Made by a program: the position numbers and the translations under genes | The notes under the pieces: model-generated | Database searches by the model: none | Seen by the model: only the letters and a program-made list of their open reading frames with translations | What the model was told of the DNA's origin: nothing | In this document: positions 1 to 6,465 of the stretch, in pieces | Layout: every line of letters begins with the position of its first letter | Numbering within the stretch: position 1 is the first letter of the stretch | Virus record (IMG/VR): IMGVR_UViG_3300048586_000258 | Coordinates: 1-43,717 of that record | DNA from: a virus | DNA length: 43,717 bases | Reading direction: 5' to 3' (one strand)

Positions 1-105
1 GCGGCCGTCGTCCCGCGCGACCTTGGACCAGCGCCGCGCAACCTCGATCGCCTGGGCGCGGCGCGGGAACAGGGCCCGCAGAACGGTGAGGCGGTTCCAG
101 ATCAT
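1..105 (-). CDS. Bbp19-like protein, 5' part (cut by window edge)
   Basis: This is the first 35 codons of the gene seen complete at 43385-43690, present again because of the terminal repeat. It starts with ATG at 105, overlapping by ATGA the stop of the upstream gene at 102. Codon 34 reads GGC (Gly) here and AGC (Ser) in the right-hand copy. It should not be counted as a second gene. Confidence 0.85.
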   Translation of the reverse strand, partial: MIWNRLTVLRALFPRRAQAIEVARRWSKVARDDGR

Positions 106-132
106 TCCGGTACAGCTCCGACCTCAAGCAGG
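1..132. repeat. Left copy of the terminal direct repeat
   Basis: Bases 7-132 are identical to 43592-43717, and 1-5 also match 43586-43590; only base 6 (C, against T at 43591) differs. The repeat lies inside coding sequence, so it marks where a circular or circularly permuted genome was cut open. It may be an assembly overlap or true terminal redundancy; the sequence alone cannot tell. Confidence 0.9.
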
Positions 133-335
133 ATCGGCGGATGAGCTGAGCCCAGCAATGTGACGTATATCGGCGCCCCGGCCGCCAGCGCCTTCAACTC
201 GGCCGGGGTGGGTTGCCAGGACGTCCTCATTGCGGGGGTTCCATCGTCATAGGCGAAGTCCCGTATTGGCAAACCTCGGTAGCCTTGCGCCTTGCCAATG
301 CGCCGCGTCGCGCCCTCGATCGCGTTCACGATCAT
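102..335 (-). CDS. Small conserved podovirus-type protein, 77 aa
   Basis: A 77-residue protein starting at ATG 335, which overlaps the portal stop by ATGA. The body carries a PTPAELKALAAGAPIYVTLLG segment (residues about 43-63) followed by HPP. Proteins of this look and size sit just downstream of portal genes in several podoviruses, but I know no assigned function. No signal peptide or membrane segment is evident. Its stop overlaps the start of the Bbp19-like gene, so portal, this protein, Bbp19 and scaffold form one coupled run across the circle junction. A much longer reading frame extends upstream in the same frame, but its Arg/Pro/Gly-rich content is a shadow of the portal gene. Confidence 0.75.
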   Translation of the reverse strand: MIVNAIEGATRRIGKAQGYRGLPIRDFAYDDGTPAMRTSWQPTPAELKALAAGAPIYVTLLGSAHPPILLEVGAVPE

Positions 336-1999
336 GCCGGCGCCCCCTGCGGCTGCATGGCCGAGGCCGCGCCCGCGACGTCCTTCAACGCCCCGGCGCC
401 CTCCTTCGCCATGGCCATGGCTTGCATGGCCTGCTGCATCTGCTGCCGCTCGGCGGCCAGCGCTTCTGCCTCCTCTTTCGAGCGGAACATCTTCGCCGGC
501 GCCCCGCGGGCTTCCATGAGCACCTCGAGCGCCCCGTCGGGGTCGATCCGATCGGCGAAGCGCTGCGCCGCGTCGGGGCTCAGCTGGGCGAGCGGTGCGA
601 TGTCCTCGAGGATCCGCACGGCCGCCAGGCCCTGGGCGCTCTTTTGGGCGGCCGCCGCGGCCGATTGGTAATCGACCTGCAGGCCAACCTCGGACATTTC
701 CGGCGGGGGCGGGGGCAGCTGGCCGGCGCGCCACAAGAGGGCGAAGCGCCGGCCGATCTTGGGCGCAAGGAACTCCTCCTGCACGCGGCCCTGGTGCGGG
801 GCCCAGAGACGCTGGCGCTCCTCGGTGATCGCCATGACCTCGGTGGCCGTCATGCCGGTTCGGCCGGCAAGGTTCATCAGCGTGTAGTGGAAGGCGTCCT
901 TGATCTCCTCCATCTTCTCGCGCTTCTCCTCGATCGTCAGGCCGGTGCTGCCCGTGATCTCGAGGGGGCGCAGCATCTGGTTGCCGCGCATGTCGAGCGC
1001 GCCGTAGACCACCGCGCCGGGCCGCACGCGGCCGTTCAACGGCCAGTCGCCTCGATCGGGGGCGAGGAGCGTCGGGTCGCTGGCCCGCTGCGCCTGGCGC
1101 AACGTCGCCTCGTCCATGCGGTTGTGGGCCCGGGCGCTGGCAAGGGCGATGAAACCAGGCCCCACGCCATAGGTGCGGCCGCTGTCGACTTCCCACCGGG
1201 GGCCATGGAACGGCATTTCGTCGTAACCGCTCTCGCGCACCAGGGCGCCCTCGATCTCGCAGACGTACCGCGAAACCCACCGCTTGCCCCTGACTCCCAG
1301 CATACCCTTGCGCCAGTCGTCATTGGTCAGCACGTGGTGGTAGAAGGTGATCTTTCCCTGGTCACCTTTCTCGGCCATGTCCTGGATCTTCGCGGGCAGG
1401 TAGCCCTTCCGCGCGAACATGCGCAGGGCGGCCGGTGCTTTCAGGTGGAACTTGCGCACCACCTCGCAAACCCGGCCAAAGCCGTCGATCTCGTAGCAGA
1501 CCTCGGCCAGGCTCAAGGTCACGTCCATGATCTTCTGTTCTTCGGCCACCAGCTCGTCGTACTGGGCGCCGTTGCCGAAGGCCGCCAGGTCTGAGAACAC
1601 CTGCGTGGTCGCGGTGTAGAACGGGCTCACCGCGGGGCCGAAGCTCGCGAGGATCCGATCGCGAACCTTGTCCAGCCAGAGCCGCGCGGGCTGCCAGGCG
1701 TTCAGATCGGTGTCGTTGGTTTTCAGGCCGAACCACACATTCGCCGGGTTGGTCAGGGTGCCATAGAGCCCGGCCGAGAAATTCGACTGGGCCATGATCG
1801 GGGCGCTCGAGAGGGGTTTTTCCTGCACCTTGGTGGTGTGGTCGTCCAGGCTGAAACCGCCCCGTTGCGGCCGGATGAGGCGGGCGATCGCCTCCCAGTT
1901 TTGCTCGTCCTCGACGCGGTCGGTTTTGAGCTCGCCCCAGCGACGCTCGGCCTCGGTAAAGGCCGGATGCTTCACCGTGATCGCAGACATGCTGCTCAT
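332..1999 (-). CDS. Portal (head-tail connector) protein, T7 gp8-like
   Basis: A 555-residue protein with the features of the podovirus head-to-tail connector family (T7 gp8-like). An N-terminal alpha-helical part (residues 1-120) contains the NFSAGLYGTLTNPANVWFGL segment, and a central region ends in the conserved LTIEEKREKMEEIKDAFHYT and GMTATEV stretch around residues 365-400. The C-terminal tail is Ala/Gln-rich with runs of Met, typical of the barrel and tail of portals. A dodecameric ring of this protein would form the vertex through which the terminase fills the head and to which the tail adaptor binds. Length fits the family. ATG 1999 overlaps the preceding small gene by four bases. 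The tail-proximal partners (adaptor, nozzle) lie far downstream at 37.6-40.4 kb. Confidence 0.93.
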   Translation of the reverse strand: MSSMSAITVKHPAFTEAERRWGELKTDRVEDEQNWEAIARLIRPQRGGFSLDDHTTKVQEKPLSSAPIMAQSNFSAGLYGTLTNPANVWFGLKTNDTDLNAWQPARLWLDKVRDRILASFGPAVSPFYTATTQVFSDLAAFGNGAQYDELVAEEQKIMDVTLSLAEVCYEIDGFGRVCEVVRKFHLKAPAALRMFARKGYLPAKIQDMAEKGDQGKITFYHHVLTNDDWRKGMLGVRGKRWVSRYVCEIEGALVRESGYDEMPFHGPRWEVDSGRTYGVGPGFIALASARAHNRMDEATLRQAQRASDPTLLAPDRGDWPLNGRVRPGAVVYGALDMRGNQMLRPLEITGSTGLTIEEKREKMEEIKDAFHYTLMNLAGRTGMTATEVMAITEERQRLWAPHQGRVQEEFLAPKIGRRFALLWRAGQLPPPPPEMSEVGLQVDYQSAAAAAQKSAQGLAAVRILEDIAPLAQLSPDAAQRFADRIDPDGALEVLMEARGAPAKMFRSKEEAEALAAERQQMQQAMQAMAMAKEGAGALKDVAGAASAMQPQGAPA

Positions 2000-2205
2000 G
2001 CCGCCACCCCGCCAAGCGTGGCCGTCGCGGGGATCCCGCTCGGGCTGGTCAGGACGTTGGCGGCCGCACCGGCGCGGCGACGACGCAGGCGGGCCTCGAT
2101 GTCGGCTTGGCCTTGCGCCTCCTCGTTGTCATAGGACGCGACCTGGACAGGCTTCGTCTCGATCGCGGCGGGGGCGGAAATCTTGGGCTTGTTGAAGATG
2201 CACAT
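1996..2205 (-). CDS. Small conserved protein upstream of portal, 69 aa
   Basis: A 69-residue protein starting MCIFNKPK, rich in Ala and Arg, with a C-terminal LTSPSGIPATATLGG segment. Short proteins with an N-terminal Cys, an Arg-rich middle and this kind of end are found next to portal genes in many podoviruses; their role is not established. The start ATG 2205 is preceded by AAGGA at a good distance, just after the stop of the acetyltransferase-like gene. The end overlaps the portal start (ATGA). Confidence 0.75.
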   Translation of the reverse strand: MCIFNKPKISAPAAIETKPVQVASYDNEEAQGQADIEARLRRRRAGAAANVLTSPSGIPATATLGGVAA

Positions 2206-2208
2206 GGG

Positions 2209-2730
2209 TCAGGTTCCTTCGGTTGTGTGGGGGTGGGCGGACCAGGCGAACTGGCGGTAGATCTCGCGGCCGTTGCTGCCAAAACCCGGCATTTCGGCCT
2301 CAAAGGTGAAGCCGATGCCGATCAGGAGCGATGAGGCGGTGGGGTGGCCGGCCCAGGTGCGGGCCTCGACACGGTTGATCCCGCGCTCGAAACACCACTG
2401 GGGCATGACGTTGCGCAGGTGCAGCGCCAGGACGGCCAGCGGCCGGCGCCAGGCGCGGTGATCTCGGGCGAGGAGGGCGGCATTGGCCACGCCCGCCTGG
2501 CCGCTGTTGGCGATCGCCAGGACGGCGAAGGGGTTGGCGCCATGCGCGGGGTCAGTGTGAACGACATAGCTCGCGACGTGATGCGCCTGCATTGCGCGCC
2601 AGTCGCCAAACAGGGCGAGCGCGGTGGTGGCTGCGCCCCGGATGATCTCGGCCTCGAGGCGGTCGTTGACGTCCAGCCGCTGCAGCACGGCCATGGCGGA
2701 CAAATCATCATAGGGGCGCAGCTGGATCAT
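2209..2730 (-). CDS. GNAT-fold-like protein resembling T7 gp13-type virion proteins
   Basis: A 173-residue protein from ATG 2730, which overlaps the stop of the gene before it by ATGA. The pattern (early charged strand, AIANSGQAGVANAALLARDH in the middle, then FERGINRVEARTWAGHPTASSLLIGIGF) looks like a GNAT acetyltransferase fold, in which a turn after a strand binds acetyl-CoA. Proteins of this fold occur in the virion block of T7-like phages (gp13/DUF2833 type), some probably structural rather than enzymatic. I cannot show an intact acetyl-CoA site by eye. Place in the operon: between packaging and portal genes. Confidence 0.6.
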   Translation of the reverse strand: MIQLRPYDDLSAMAVLQRLDVNDRLEAEIIRGAATTALALFGDWRAMQAHHVASYVVHTDPAHGANPFAVLAIANSGQAGVANAALLARDHRAWRRPLAVLALHLRNVMPQWCFERGINRVEARTWAGHPTASSLLIGIGFTFEAEMPGFGSNGREIYRQFAWSAHPHTTEGT

Positions 2731-3035
2731 GCCGCGGCGTCTTTCAGCTCGAGGAGCTTCTGCCGCGCCGCGTTGCACCAGTTGGCGAGCGCCATGCTCT
2801 TGCCGGCCGTCGACTGGGCTTTCAGGCTGCAGAGGGTGACGTAGCTGACGTCGCCCACCTCGCGGACCTTCAAGCCCTCCTCGGCCTCGAGCTGGTCAAA
2901 CAGCGCCGGCCGGTGCGAGTGGTGGTTGCGCTCCTCGATGAGCGCGACCAGGCGCGCCAGGCGCTCGCGCATCGGCTCGGGCGGGGCCTTCGGTTTCGGC
3001 TCGCGCTTCGGCGCGGGTGTCGGTTGCTTGGCCAT
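2727..3035 (-). CDS. Hypothetical protein, 102 aa, Lys/Pro-rich N-terminus
   Basis: Not recognised. The first 25 residues are Lys/Pro-rich and probably disordered; the rest is charged and helical, with RERLARLVALIEERNHH and a C-terminal ANWCNAARQKLLELKDAA. No membrane segment. It starts at ATG 3035, three bases after the tad2 stop, and ends overlapping the GNAT-like gene. It is in the coupled late operon between tad2 and the portal cluster, so a packaging or head role is possible but unproven. Confidence 0.7.
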   Translation of the reverse strand: MAKQPTPAPKREPKPKAPPEPMRERLARLVALIEERNHHSHRPALFDQLEAEEGLKVREVGDVSYVTLCSLKAQSTAGKSMALANWCNAARQKLLELKDAAA

Positions 3036-3038
3036 TGG

Positions 3039-3317
3039 TCAGCCCTCCGCCTGGGGGCGGACTTCAACCCAGTCCTCGGCCAGCATATCCGTCTGGCTGG
3101 CCAGCCAGGGCACAACCTTGCCCTCTGCGTCTTTCATGTCGATGTGCGGGCGGTACGTGACGCTCGCGCCTTCGCCCATGATCGACAGCAACGGCTCGCG
3201 GTTCACCACGAAATTGCTGCCTGCGACCAGAAAGAGAAACATTCCCTTTCCATTCCAGCCCTCGCGCGCCACGCGGCGCCCTTCCTTGAGGGCTGCTATC
3301 GCCTTGCCAAAATCCAT
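3039..3317 (-). CDS. tad2: Tad2-family (DUF2829) anti-Thoeris protein
   Basis: A 92-residue protein with the full signature of the DUF2829/Tad2 family: MDFGKAIAALKEGRRVAREG at the N-terminus, then WNGKGMFLFL (21-30), a middle HIDMKDAEGKVVPW (58-71) and LASQTDMLAEDW (72-83). Characterised Tad2 proteins are tetramers that bind and sequester the cyclic ADP-ribose signal made by the Thoeris ThsB TIR protein, so that the effector ThsA is not triggered. The length is typical. The start ATG 3317 has a GGAGG Shine-Dalgarno inside the terminase tail. Its place directly behind terL means expression with the late genes. That this copy blocks Thoeris in the host is inference from the family. Confidence 0.88.
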   Translation of the reverse strand: MDFGKAIAALKEGRRVAREGWNGKGMFLFLVAGSNFVVNREPLLSIMGEGASVTYRPHIDMKDAEGKVVPWLASQTDMLAEDWVEVRPQAEG

Positions 3318-3319
3318 CG

Positions 3320-5080
3320 TTATCCTCCGTAGGGGTTCAGAACGTCGAAGCCGGTCGAAAGCCCACCGGCAGGCTCAGGGGGGCGCCCGAAGGTCGGGCC
3401 GCCGTTGTGGCCCATCAGGGCCGATTTCCCGTCTGGGAAACTGATCGGGGAAACCCCGTTCGCGCGGTGCTCGGACAGCAAGAGGTACTGCCCGGCGTCA
3501 TGCACGTTCGCCTCGGTCAGGGTCTTGTCGGGAACCTTCCGCTTGTCGCCGTTGGCGTCGATCTCGTCTTTCCAGACATACCGGGCCTCAAAGCCTCGGA
3601 TCAGGAACTTGCACGAGGGGTCGATCAACAGACCCGGTGCGCCGGCGTGAACGAACTCGAGCGCCGCGCGCACCGCTTCAAGGCGGGGCTGTATGCGGTT
3701 TGTCCCGATCTTCTGCGGCCGCACGCGGAAGCCTGCGGCCTTGCCGACCAGGCGGTTCCAGGTGTCGTTCTCGTCGGCCGCCTGGCTGGCGCCGTGCTCG
3801 CCCGCCATGTCGCCCCAGCCGCCTTCGATCTCCCAGCTTGGCCAGCGTGCATCGAGGAGCTCGGCCAGCCGGCGTCCGAACTCGGCCGCCATGAGGCGCT
3901 CGGCCGGGAAATGCAGCTCGCCCAGGATCCGCCAGTGGAACGGCGCCAGGAACTGACCGATGACGGCCGCACCCTTGAAACCCTGGTCGAGCCCAATCCT
4001 CAAGGGCAGGCCAGGCTCTGGCGGGATCGTGGCCTCGGCCACGTGGATCCGGCGATTGAACTCGCGCTTAAACACCGGCTCGCCAGCGCGCAGGTAAACG
4101 ATCTTGTTGTAGATCAGCCGGTCGATCATGTCGCCGCGCCCCGCGAGGCGCATGGCGGCGATCTGGCGCGGGTAGTAGGCGGCCGAGAGGTTCTGCAGGT
4201 TTTCGCAGCCGGGCTGGCCGTAACCTGGCTGATTGTGGAACTCGATCCGGATCCGGCGCGTGCCCTCGGGAAGGTCGGCGGATAAGGCCGCACCCATGCG
4301 ATCGCGCTCCTCCTGGTCGTGAAAAACCCGGTAGGTCCAGTTGTCCTCGTCGGGGGCGTTGAAATCGCAGATGATCTGGCCATAGCCGCGCAGCTCGGGC
4401 GGGTAGCCCTCGAAATGCGAGGCGCCCGGCCAGCGGTCGATCCGGCCGATGCCGGCGGTCAGCACCTCGATCGGCACAGTGTCGGTTTCGTTCAGCCAGA
4501 TGTCGGTGGTCTGGATCCCGCGCATCGCGGCGATCACGTCGTCGCCGAAGGCCATGAACTGCGCCTCAAACTCGATCGGCCCGTGGCCGTCATCGAAGGC
4601 GATCACGTGGCTCACCGGCGCCCCGCGGCCGCCCGACCAGGTGCCCAGGTGTTTGGGGAATACCTCGAGGTACGAGGGGATCGTGGTCGACCAGAGCTGG
4701 CGGTAGGTTTCGCGCACCACCAGGAGCTTGTAGCGCCGCGTCCCGTCGATCGTGGAGCGAGGCATCATCAGCGCGCGGCGCAGGCGCGATTTCAAGGTGG
4801 TGGTGGTCTTGCCGCTGCCCACCGGTCCCTGGATGCCGACAATGTCCGCATCGGACCAGTAGAGCGCCTCGGCGGTCGGCCCGGGGAAAGTGGCCGCACC
4901 CTCGATCGGCATGTTGCCTTCGTAGAAATTCCCCTCTAGCTTCGCGATTGCCTCGCTTGCGTCCAGACCCTCGAGATCGGCGACCTTCGCCTCGTCCAGG
5001 ACCGCAACCCGCCCCTCGTCGGCGGACAGGGAAGGCGATCCCCCCGTACCCCGTTCCCGTGGCCCAAGTGTCGCGCTCAA
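3320..5080 (-). CDS. terL: Terminase large subunit
   Basis: A 586-residue packaging motor. The ATPase part has a Walker A GPVGSGKT at residues 85-92 and a Walker B-like IWLNE near residue 190. The C-terminal nuclease part offers acidic candidates in RIGLDQGF, GGWGDMAGEH and ANVHDAGQY. The enzyme cuts the concatemer and pumps DNA through the portal using ATP. The frame begins with TTG at 5080, seven bases after a GGAGGG Shine-Dalgarno and overlapping the previous stop as TTGA, which supports this unusual start. The family is that of BPP-1-like and related podovirus terminases. Only the candidate small subunit upstream is uncertain. Confidence 0.94.
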   Translation of the reverse strand: MSATLGPRERGTGGSPSLSADEGRVAVLDEAKVADLEGLDASEAIAKLEGNFYEGNMPIEGAATFPGPTAEALYWSDADIVGIQGPVGSGKTTTTLKSRLRRALMMPRSTIDGTRRYKLLVVRETYRQLWSTTIPSYLEVFPKHLGTWSGGRGAPVSHVIAFDDGHGPIEFEAQFMAFGDDVIAAMRGIQTTDIWLNETDTVPIEVLTAGIGRIDRWPGASHFEGYPPELRGYGQIICDFNAPDEDNWTYRVFHDQEERDRMGAALSADLPEGTRRIRIEFHNQPGYGQPGCENLQNLSAAYYPRQIAAMRLAGRGDMIDRLIYNKIVYLRAGEPVFKREFNRRIHVAEATIPPEPGLPLRIGLDQGFKGAAVIGQFLAPFHWRILGELHFPAERLMAAEFGRRLAELLDARWPSWEIEGGWGDMAGEHGASQAADENDTWNRLVGKAAGFRVRPQKIGTNRIQPRLEAVRAALEFVHAGAPGLLIDPSCKFLIRGFEARYVWKDEIDANGDKRKVPDKTLTEANVHDAGQYLLLSEHRANGVSPISFPDGKSALMGHNGGPTFGRPPEPAGGLSTGFDVLNPYGG

Positions 5081-5391
5081 TTTTCGCCCTCCGGATGCCC
5101 GAAAAAGTGGGATGGCCTCACACAGAGGGGGAGAGAGTGTCGCGCGCAGGCCGCCCCCCCGGGGGTCGCGCCGGCGGCCGCGATCGCCAGGGCGCGAAGG
5201 GGGGTGGGGTCGAGCGCCAGGCGGGCGGCCTCCACTTCGCGGATCTGAGCGAGGGCCTCGAGCTGCTGCGCTCGAGCTCGTTCGCGCCAGCGCTGTTGCT
5301 CGGGCGTGCGACCAGAGGCGAAGGCGAGCGCGCCGGGTGGCGATTGATTTTCGATCAATTGGCCGATGCCTGTTTTGTTCAGCGATTTCAT
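5077..5391 (-). CDS. Hypothetical protein between putative TerS and TerL, 104 aa
   Basis: Not recognised. The N-terminal two thirds is a charged helical stretch (QQRWRERARAQQLEALAQIR, residues 33-52). The last 25 residues (SLPLCVRPSHFFGHPEGEN) look unlike the rest and overlap the terL ribosome-binding site. ATG 5391 overlaps the end of the preceding gene. Its place between the two candidate terminase genes suggests a packaging role, but no domain supports it. Confidence 0.6.
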   Translation of the reverse strand: MKSLNKTGIGQLIENQSPPGALAFASGRTPEQQRWRERARAQQLEALAQIREVEAARLALDPTPLRALAIAAAGATPGGAACARHSLPLCVRPSHFFGHPEGEN

Positions 5392-6041
5392 GGCGTTACC
5401 TCGTCCGTCCGCGAACCATCGTCCGCGCGCCGAATGGGCGGGGCGCTAAGCCCTTGATTTCCTTGGGTTGCCATCGGCATGGGTGGCGGTGCCACGCGAC
5501 GCGGCTGAGGCGTCACGTCGCGCGCCCCAGCTGGGCCAGGCTGCACCACCTGGGCGGTCTGTCCGCCCGCCACGAACACTTGCACCGGCGCCTGCGGTGC
5601 CGCGTCGGGCGTGACCTTGGCCAGGCCATAGGGCAGCATCGCCTCGAGCGAGCGCAGCTGCGCCGTGAACACGAACTGGAACGTCGCCAGGCGCTGCGCC
5701 GTGCTCGGGGCCGAGGGTGATCCCTTGTAGCCCGTGGCGCCCGCCTCGGCCCAGGCGAGCACCTGCTCGGTGCGGGCCATGGCGCTCAGGAACGCATCCT
5801 CAGTCGAGGCGAGCCCTGCCATCTCGGCCAGGACGTCCTCGGGCAGGCGGTAGCCCTTGGTCGCAAGCCACTCGCGCATCTGGCTGGTCGCCTTGCCCTT
5901 GCCGCGTGGCGTGCGCCCTGCATCGCCCGGCTGAGGCTCGTCGGGCAGGAAGGTGAGCTGCTCGCCAGCGGCCTTGGCGGCCGTGATCCGCTCGGCAGCG
6001 TCCCGCGCCAGCTCTTCGAACTTGGTGACAGGCCCGACCAT
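5388..6041 (-). CDS. Putative terminase small subunit / packaging-associated protein
   Basis: A 217-residue soluble protein. Residues 1-80 are charged and helical (FEELARDAAERITAAKAAGE, then a Lys/Arg/Gly linker and a possible DNA-binding MREWLATKGYRLPEDVLAEM). Residues 100-145 contain a second helical block and the C-terminal third is Pro/Gln-rich and probably disordered. The call as small terminase rests mainly on position: just upstream of terL and next to the repeat-rich gap a TerS might recognise. ATG 6041 is preferred; a TTG two codons earlier is also in frame. No strong Shine-Dalgarno is seen. It could also be an unrelated virion protein. Confidence 0.5.
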   Translation of the reverse strand: MVGPVTKFEELARDAAERITAAKAAGEQLTFLPDEPQPGDAGRTPRGKGKATSQMREWLATKGYRLPEDVLAEMAGLASTEDAFLSAMARTEQVLAWAEAGATGYKGSPSAPSTAQRLATFQFVFTAQLRSLEAMLPYGLAKVTPDAAPQAPVQVFVAGGQTAQVVQPGPAGARDVTPQPRRVAPPPMPMATQGNQGLSAPPIRRADDGSRTDEVTP

Positions 6042-6465
6042 GGTCAAAACCTACCCATTTCTAGTGATTTCAGAGGGTTAGACGAACCCGCTACGCCTGT
6101 TCCGGCGGCGTAGTGGGTTCTGTAGTGGGCTGATCTTCTCTTTTCCTCTATCTTTTCAAGGATATAGAAGAAGGTCACTACGCCACTACGCCACGACAGA
6201 CATATCTCATGCGTGATCGGGCGCACGCTCGCACATACATGTGTGTGAGGGGTTTTGGCGTAGTGGCGTAGTGGCGGGCGGTAACGTCTTGATTTGGCTC
6301 GCCAAACACCCACTACAGAGGCCACTACAAGCCCACTACGCTTGGGCTGGACCGTAGTGGCCCTGACCCGTGGCTGACGCCATAGGCCCGCGTCAATAAT
6401 GGCACAATATGGGTCGGGGCGCGAGGCCAGAAAATCGAGGCGCGTCAATGTCAAGAGAAACTCCA
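6042..6465. promoter_or_regulatory. Gene-free repeat region with nine GTAGTGG/CCACTAC copies (candidate origin or pac)
   Basis: This is the longest stretch without a convincing gene. GTAGTGG lies at 6110, 6122, 6260, 6268 and 6354; CCACTAC at 6183, 6310, 6322 and 6333; a partial CACTAC at 6176. Several extend to GGCGTAGTGG. The repeats form inverted pairs: 6084-6097 with 6107-6120 (14 bp, one mismatch), 6176-6193 with 6256-6273 (18 bp, perfect), and 6320-6328 with 6354-6362 (9 bp, perfect). A pyrimidine-rich, A/T-richer tract lies at 6131-6175, and CACAT-AC-ATGTG at 6232-6243. Helicase and primase genes lie on one side, terminase genes on the other. The leader and any promoter for the packaging and head genes must also lie here; no clear -35/-10 pair was found. 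Confidence 0.7.

Noticed and set aside
230-1594. Long plus-strand frame opposite the portal gene
   Set aside because: Antisense shadow in GC-rich DNA, with no ribosome-binding site and low-complexity His/Arg/Gly content.
6042-6465. CRISPR-like array
   Set aside because: The repeats are only 7-10 bases, occur on both strands and have irregular short spacing, unlike CRISPR repeats and spacers.
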